In this document: one piece after another, positions 57,300 through 64,000 of the stretch
How positions within the stretch are numbered: position 1 is the first letter of the stretch
Layout of the letters: the number at the start of each line of letters is the position of its first letter
Made by a program: the position numbers and the translations under genes
Assembly (NCBI GenBank): GCA_021442155.1
Contig: CM038216.1
Span: 158,085,983-158,149,982, forward strand
DNA: 64,000 nt
Source: Cymbidium sinense
Lineage: Eukaryota; Streptophyta; Magnoliopsida; Asparagales; Orchidaceae
Direction: 5' to 3'
Notes under the pieces: generated by a model
Told to the model about the DNA's origin: nothing
Seen by the model: the letters and a program-made list of their open reading frames with translations, nothing else
The model's database searches: none

Positions 57300-59883
57300 T
57301 TTTGAAAATAATTCATTAATAAAGAGAACAAAATCTGATTCCATTCATCAAATCTTCTCTTCTTTCGAAGTATTGTTTGCTTGTCTTGTGAATCCACTGT
57401 GACGTGTTTAGGGTAGGTGTAAGAGTCCCCCAGTGGCATCCTATTCCTCTTTCACAACACAAATACAATCTACCATTGCTATTAAAATAGGTGTAATAGA
57501 ACCCGAGAGGCATCCTATTTCAATTAGCATAACTAAGTTAGGTGTGACAGAACCCAAGTGGCATCCTTTCTTAGTGGGAATTCTTGTTGCCATCCGTGAC
57601 ATCATCTTATAATTTCCCTAGCGTGTTTTAAGGTATGTGTAAGATCCCAGAATCCTATTCCTTTTAGCACATGCACACAATAAACATAGATCTTTTATCT
57701 CAAGCTATTTTGATGTGAGAGCAAGACCCCTGCGACACTCAATCATTAGTTGCTCTAGGTCGGGTCTACATGCTATCTCGCTAGTATGTCACCCTAGTGG
57801 TCATTTATTGGAGGATGTGAGTCCCCATGCTTTCTTCCTAACTTGACTATTGCAAACCACTGAGTGCCTTGTTAGTATAGTATGCTTCATTGCCCAATCA
57901 ATAAGCTACCTCATGTTGACTTTGCTTAAGAAGATGTGAATCCTCGTACTTTCTTCTTGAACTAGCCATCAACTCTAATTAGGTCAAGTATATTTTTGAG
58001 GTTTAGGATAAGTCCCCCAGAGGCTCCTTTCCTCTTGACTACTTTTGAGTTGATATAAGTCCCTCAGTGGCATTCACTCGGTAGTCTACCTAAGTCAGAT
58101 AGCACTTATCGAACCGAAGACAAACTATCCCAACAGTCAGTTTCACTATAGGAGGATGTGAGTCCCCAAGCTTTCTTCCTAGCCTGATTGCTGAAAATCG
58201 ATGGGCACCTTAGGTTGGTTGATGTTGGCTATGCTGACAGTGACTCACCTGGTGGTTACACCACTCTTAGCAGATATGAGTCACCGCACTTTCTTCTTGA
58301 GTTGGACACTGAATACCTATTAAATTTATAACTAGCCTTGTCATCTTCTCTAGGGTGTTGGATTAAGCCCTTACCGGCCCCACCACCTGTGGGCACTCTA
58401 TTTGGATCAAGTCCTTTGGGACCCCATTTAGACACTACCAGGTTACTTTTGGATTGACAGTTCCCCTTTCCAAGTAGCCACCCCTGTGGTTGGAGAATTT
58501 GTTCAGCGGATGCACAGATTCTTCCTTAGTTCAGTAAATTTGAGATAGGTCTAGGCTGATATAAGCTCCTTCTCAGTTTGATCCCTCGCAAACTAATAAG
58601 GTCCACGATAAATAAACAAACTAAAACAAATAAATAAAAAATAATTCGCTTGTGGATTAAGAATTCAAGCCCCCAAAGGGCCCCTTATCCTAAGCAGTCA
58701 TCCTATTTTTAGTGAAGTGTCATCAAAACTCCCTATAGGAATTTCCTAACTATTTGAGTTGAGATAAATCCCCGGGTTGGCACTCACCGTAATGCCTAGT
58801 TCAATCTATTTTTCCACACGAGTTACCGGTCATTACGCTTTCAAAGATATAAGACTATGACGCATTCTTTCTAATATGATTATTGCAAATCGACGGGCAG
58901 CCTTGGATCAGGTTTGATTTATTTTCCAAAGCAATCGATCACACCAGTGGTCTTTCTAGTGGAAGATGTGAGTCCCCGAGCTTTTTTTTCCTTAAATTGT
59001 GGTCTTTCTAGTGGAAGATGTGAGTCCCCGAGCTTTTTTTTCCTTAAATTGATCATTGCAAACCGAAAGACACTCCTTTGGTTGGATAGTTCTCCCATCG
59101 GCCGGGAAGCTACTCCCTTCGGTTCAGTAAATTTGAGTTAGGTCTAGGTTTCTATAAGCTCCTTCTTAGTTTGATCCATCGCAAACTGACAGGATCCATC
59201 AAAACAAAAAATAAAAAAATGAAATTAATTTTGACTATCTTTGAGTTGATTTAAGTCCCCCAGTAGCATTCACTCAATTGTCAGCCTTAGGTCGGGTTTG
59301 ATTAGTTGCCCAAAGCACTCATCACCCTAATGGTTCTTTGTTTCTAGAAGATATGAGTCCCCGTGCTTTCTTCTTAAGACTTGACCATTGTATACCAAAA
59401 GGCATCTCTCCTTGGTTGGATAGTCCTACCTTGTGGTTGGTAGACTACTCCCTTTGAATTATTAAATCTAAGTTAGGTCTAGACTTCCATGGCCCCTACT
59501 CAGTGCACTTCATCACAAACCTATGGGATCCATCTTAATCAAAACAAACAAAACTCAAAAAATAAAATCAATTGTGACTATCTTTGAGTTGATCTAAGCC
59601 TCCTAGTGGTATTCACTCAATAGTCAGCCTTATGTTAGGTTCAATCTGTTTCCTTGCCAATAGATTATCCCAGCAACTGGTCCTTACTTGGAGGATGTAA
59701 GTCTACTATGCTTCCTTCCTAGTATAGCTGCTGCATACCGAAAGGCATCCCTTTGGTTGGCTAGTCCTACTATGTGCTTAGTAGACTACCCCTTTGGATT
59801 GGTAAATCTGAATTAGGTCTTGGCCTCCATGGCTCCTATTCAATACAACCCATTGCAAACCAATATGGTCTCTAAAAATCTAA
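57300..59883 (+). repeat. 3' region of the Tat element: repeated modules
   Basis: No coding sequence. Two module types recur. One is 'taggtgtaagagtccccc.agtggcatcctat' (three to four copies at 57410-57660). The other is 'gaggatgtgagtcccc..gctttcttc', followed by a 'gc.aa.cga..gg.a' segment, near 57810, 57935, 58145, 58265, 58960, 59010, 59345 and 59690. Spacing varies from 52 to about 700 bp. Several copies carry GTCTAGG..T.TATAAGCTCCT-type sequence. Tandem repeats here are a known Tat feature and a source of satellites. Confidence 0.75.
58947..59050 (+). repeat. Perfect 52-bp tandem duplication
   Basis: The unit starting GTGGTCTTTCTAGTGG at 58947 is repeated without a visible difference starting at 58999, including the run of eight T. 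It is much younger than the diverged modules around it. Confidence 0.93.
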
Positions 59884-62800
59884 ACCTAACATAAATCATA
59901 GGCCAAATTAATTGAAACCTTCGATCCAAGTTCACTCATGAGCTATGTTTGAATTTGACCAAGCCAACATTTGAACCTAACCTAACCCAATTGGCCCACT
60001 TCACCCAAGTTACCCATTTTGACCTAAAGGGCCAAAATGTGTCAAAACTTGATCTAAGCCAAATTGATTGAAACCAATGGTTCAAGTCCATCCCAAATCA
60101 CTTGTGGAACTTGACCAAAAGCCTCAATAAGACCCAACCCAAAGCCAATTGACCTTAGACCCAACATGACTAAAGGGGTCATGTTGAGCCAAAATGAACC
60201 TAACCCAAATTGATTGAAAATAAAGATACCAATCCACTATATGACTAACCAAACCTAAACCCCTTGACCTAACCCAAATAAATGGGTCAAATGGGTCAAC
60301 TTGACTCATTTGAACTAAATGAGTCATATGAGCCAAAACTAAATCTAATCCAAATTGAACCAAACCAAAGGCACCAAAATATTTAAAATGGTCATGTGAA
60401 CTCGACCCAACCCTTGGTTTAACCCGATTTGACCTATTGGTCAACTTGACCCAGTTGACCCATTTTGACCTAAATGGGTCAACATGAGCCAAACCCTATC
60501 AAATGGATTCCAAATCCATTGAAATTTGGCCCAACCTATTTTCTCAACATGCCAAACATGCCCAAATTGAAAATTTTTTGTAAAATGACCATTTTACCCC
60601 TAAGCCATAGAACAAATTTTGGCCTAGCCCATAGGTATTTTAGTCTTACACCCATCACAATCACTTGAGGCTCTCCTAAAAGCTTAAGGGGACTTAGTGA
60701 TGAGTGGTGCACCCAACTCAATGGGTTTGGTTCAACCCATTTGTCCCATGGACCAAACCTGACCACCTATGGAAAAATTCAATTTTCAAACCACCCCCTC
60801 CCCCCTTCCCATCCCACCCCCCAAGCTCAATTTGATGCACATAGGAGTTAGCATTCCACTCCGCCAAATCGTGTCATTTCTAAAGCCAAAAAATAACCCA
60901 TCCCATAGTGTCAATTGGATCAAAATGGCAAGCTCATTATCGGCCGTCCAATTTCCATAGGAGAAGATATACTCCCCCCAATCCACTGAAATTTTCATTA
61001 ATTCTTGATCGATTGAGGCCTAGAGAGAGTTAGCAAACATCATAGAGCTTTCCTAAGGTGCCTAGAGAGGATTTGAATCTTGTCTTCTTCAGTGTTGCAT
61101 CGTGTAAAACAGGGGAGGTCCATTGAATTCCAAACTTCCTCTACACTTGATCCTAACAAATTCCTTTTACACTCATCATCTAAAGACCAATTTAAGCCTG
61201 CCCAAGCTTCCAATATGTTCCCACAGTAAGGAAGAACTCAATTCAATCAAAGCCGCAAGCATAATCAATAGGGGTTGGTCCAGCCATTCATCCACTCAAC
61301 CTCAAGACCTATGTACTTCAACAGGGCTTCGTCTCCACTAGACGAAGCTACCTCATCAATCCCGAGTGTCGGTGATCACCTCCGGTGAGGTTAGTGATTT
61401 TTTGACCACTTAGATTGATAGGTGTTGGTCCTTTATGAAAGAAATTTTCATTGCATGTGAAATCCACCATTGGATTGGCCGCTCTAGTCCTTTAGATGGT
61501 GTGGGTTGAGTCTTGAATGAATCTATGCAAGATCAGGCTTGGATCTCCCCTTGGATCGTGAACAGTTCACATTCATGCTTAGGGAAGAACTCAGCCCATC
61601 TCAACCGTCCATCCGCATGTTTTAGATGGACGACTGAGATTATTAGGAACATTTTAGAAATGAATTTTCCTTTTAAAACTGTGGGTGTATCCTCAGCCGT
61701 CCTATCTTTGAGTAGAATGTTAGTACTTAAGGAAAGTTGTATATTAGTTTGGATAACCTAGAGATTGCGAGGCTTTAAGTAGCCCTTAGTAGGTCTTGTA
61801 CCTTACACATCTTGTTAATAATGGTGCTATACTCACTTATGCCTTTCTTACTTTCATGCATGTATATGAAATTTTGGATAAGGAAAACTTTTTCTACTTA
61901 AGAAAATCATGCATACTAAACTTCTAAATTTTCTTAAATGGATTACTTAGCATGCATCATAAAGTGTGTTAATTACTCTCATTTGTATGTATAAATATGC
62001 TTAGGGTCCATCCATATGCAAGTTATATATGTTGGGAAAGAATTGAAGTAATGTGTGTTATGTGAATTTTGATTCATTTTATTTAATCTTAAAATGCCTT
62101 TCTTTTTGAATAGGTTTGCTTAGAGTTTGTCTAAACTAGGATTGATTAAAAGATGTAATCAAAATATTCACCTAAATGAAATTAAAATGTGAACTTATCT
62201 TAGAAATTACTTAAGGATTAGGGAAGGAAAGAGAAGTTCCCTTCTCTTACTCTCTCTTTATAACTTAGTAATTAATTGTAGGTTTCACTTAAAACAATTT
62301 AAAATATGAAATAAAAATAAACCAAAATACTTAAACAAATTAAATGAAACCCTCCTCTAAGTTGAATATGTCTTTCACACTTAGAAAATTCAAACCTAAA
62401 CTCCTAAGCTAAGCATACCACACAAACCTTCAAAGCACACACTTTAGCTTAAGTTACCACTTCTAGCTTTAGGTTAGGTCGGTGCATGATTTGATCTTAT
62501 ATTTTATTTTCTAATGAATATTTTAGACTGGATGTTAGAGAGTATGCTCGTAGAATGAATGGTAGGACATGCTTAGTTTAACTATTCTTTTCTGTAGGGA
62601 ATTGTGCTAAAGGTGCGCTATCATAAATAAAAATATAAATGCTTCTTACTTGCAGGTGCTTATACCCCTTTGCATAATCCATAGGACAGGTAGACTTAGT
62701 CACCCATGTGTGGGGTGATAAGTCCAATATACATGCTTGGGATTTGTGTGGTGTGATTTGATTAACCTTTATTTTACAGGTGTTAGTTAGATTTTCCTTT

Positions 62801-63999
62801 TCCTTTTTGTGTAAAAATTTCTATATTTAGGATTTTAGAATGATTTGTTATAGGGGATTAGGATGAGCATTGGTCATAAGATCCTATCTTCTGCACTAGG
62901 TGAAGCCTTGGAGCATCCAACTTCCAACCATCCAAAGAAAGTTCCAAAGAAGAAAAGAAAGAAGAATAAATCTTGAAGACCCCCATGACAATGAATTCAT
63001 TTGCTTAGATTGTAATTTAATTCATTTATAATCCGGGTTGTATAGGGGTAGAGCTTGGCTACCCACATCTGATATTTTTAGGTTTGTGCGGTGGTGCCCG
63101 ACCACAAATAGTCATTTAGCTTTATAAATTATTTGATGATTTGTTTAACTTTTGCATTAAGTGGCATGCTTTTCCTAGTTTCTTCCTTGCTTTATGTATG
63201 ACCTGGATGTGGATTAGGCTCTTTAGGAAAAAATAAATCTTTTACCTAACTTAACAATTCAAATTCAAATTAAACAACTCATAACCTCACCTAAAACTTA
63301 GGTTTAAAATCAAGATAAAAGAATTAGCAACCTCTTAGCTGGATGAGCATTTTCATTATAATATCATGCACAAATGCATCTTATTTCACTCTTGATTGAC
63401 GGGCTTTCATCTTTTCCAGAGAACTCGGCTTGACCTTTGAAGGCCATGGTGGAAACTCACCTCCTATTTTCTCGTTGATTTTGGCCAATAATCTGATTTC
63501 TCATGCATTAGTCATAAAAATCCTATTAGCTTGGGTCAAAAAGATTGTCCAAAAATGAAAATAAAATAAAATTTGAATTGCATTATATTTAGGTCATTTG
63601 ATGCTTGTCCCTTTACATGATCTAGTCTCTTTAGGGAGTGAGTTTAAGGACTTAGTCTCTTTCTAAATAATAATAGCCCAGATATCTTGCATAAGCTTAA
63701 AGAGTTGCCTACATGTATTTAAAATCGTAGGAGGAGTTAGTTGGCAGCCACCCCCAGGCGGTTGTAAGTCCAAGCTGTCAGGTATTTTGTCCCCTCTTGT
63801 GGAGGCAAACTATTTATCCATTTTTTTCCTTAGATTTAGGTTTGTGCTTTTGGCCCTCGTCAGAGCTCCATAGATTTAGGTTCTGAGGTTGCTTCTCCCC
63901 TTTGTGGGCCATAAGCATAATTCCTCACCTCTTAGGCATTTTTTAATCTTGTGGGAATCTTAAGTCCTAAAATTCTAATGAAAAATACAACTCAAATAC
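59884..63999 (+). mobile_element. 3' LTR of the Tat-type element, partial
   Basis: Collinear with LTR1 from 39958 onward. It lacks the first ~1.6 kb of LTR1 (38350-39957) and ~1.65 kb in the middle: 'ctatctttgagtag' jumps to 'atgttagtacttaagg' near 61710, joining LTR1 positions near 41560 and 43205. It then matches to the window end. Several differences from LTR1 (indels every few dozen bases) indicate an old insertion. The right end and target duplication lie outside the window. Confidence 0.85.
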
Positions 64000-64000
64000 A

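Overview
The window looks like intergenic DNA from a large, AT-rich plant nuclear genome. I found no intact protein-coding gene. What I could classify is nested, mutated transposable elements: Ty3/Gypsy elements of the Tat type (extra RNase H after RT, tandem repeats after pol, very long LTRs), a Copia element with a Met-tRNA primer site, a solo LTR, a hAT MITE, satellite-like arrays and microsatellites. Captured fragments match plant HRD1, UPL5 and N-myristoyltransferase. Family names come from motifs read by eye; no database search was run.

Layout, left half. 1-262 is part of a ~330-bp satellite-like unit. 305-4445 is a Gypsy remnant (RNase H, integrase, repeat-rich 3' region). 4446-5814 is module C1 with a 77-bp tandem array. 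5815-12850 is a minus-strand Gypsy gag-protease remnant with its parts in an odd order, split by a 2,113-bp solo LTR (8061-10173, 5-bp target duplication). 13100-15858 is module B1. 15903-17490 is an intron-free fusion of three host-gene fragments on the minus strand (NMT, UPL5, HRD1) with a TC-rich leader before it. 17850-19035 is a 330-bp array. 19230-24726 repeats the scheme: module B2, another TC-rich leader, two 330-bp units, and module C2, which carries a broken GRF zinc-finger gene.

Layout, right half. 26190-26557 is a hAT MITE with an 8-bp target duplication. 27861-30777 is a Copia element cut off inside RT by a long Gypsy LTR (30778 to ~36125). 38350 to past 63999 is one large Tat-type element: a 5' LTR of at least 7 kb, a 2-kb array of hairpins whose stems differ but stay paired, an upstream ORF remnant, gag, protease, RT, two RNase H domains, integrase, a repeat-rich 3' region and a partial 3' LTR that runs off the window.

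The two most unusual things are the three-gene chimera at 15.9-17.5 kb and the covarying hairpin array at 46.5-48.6 kb. Every coding remnant carries stops or frameshifts, so the elements look inactive.
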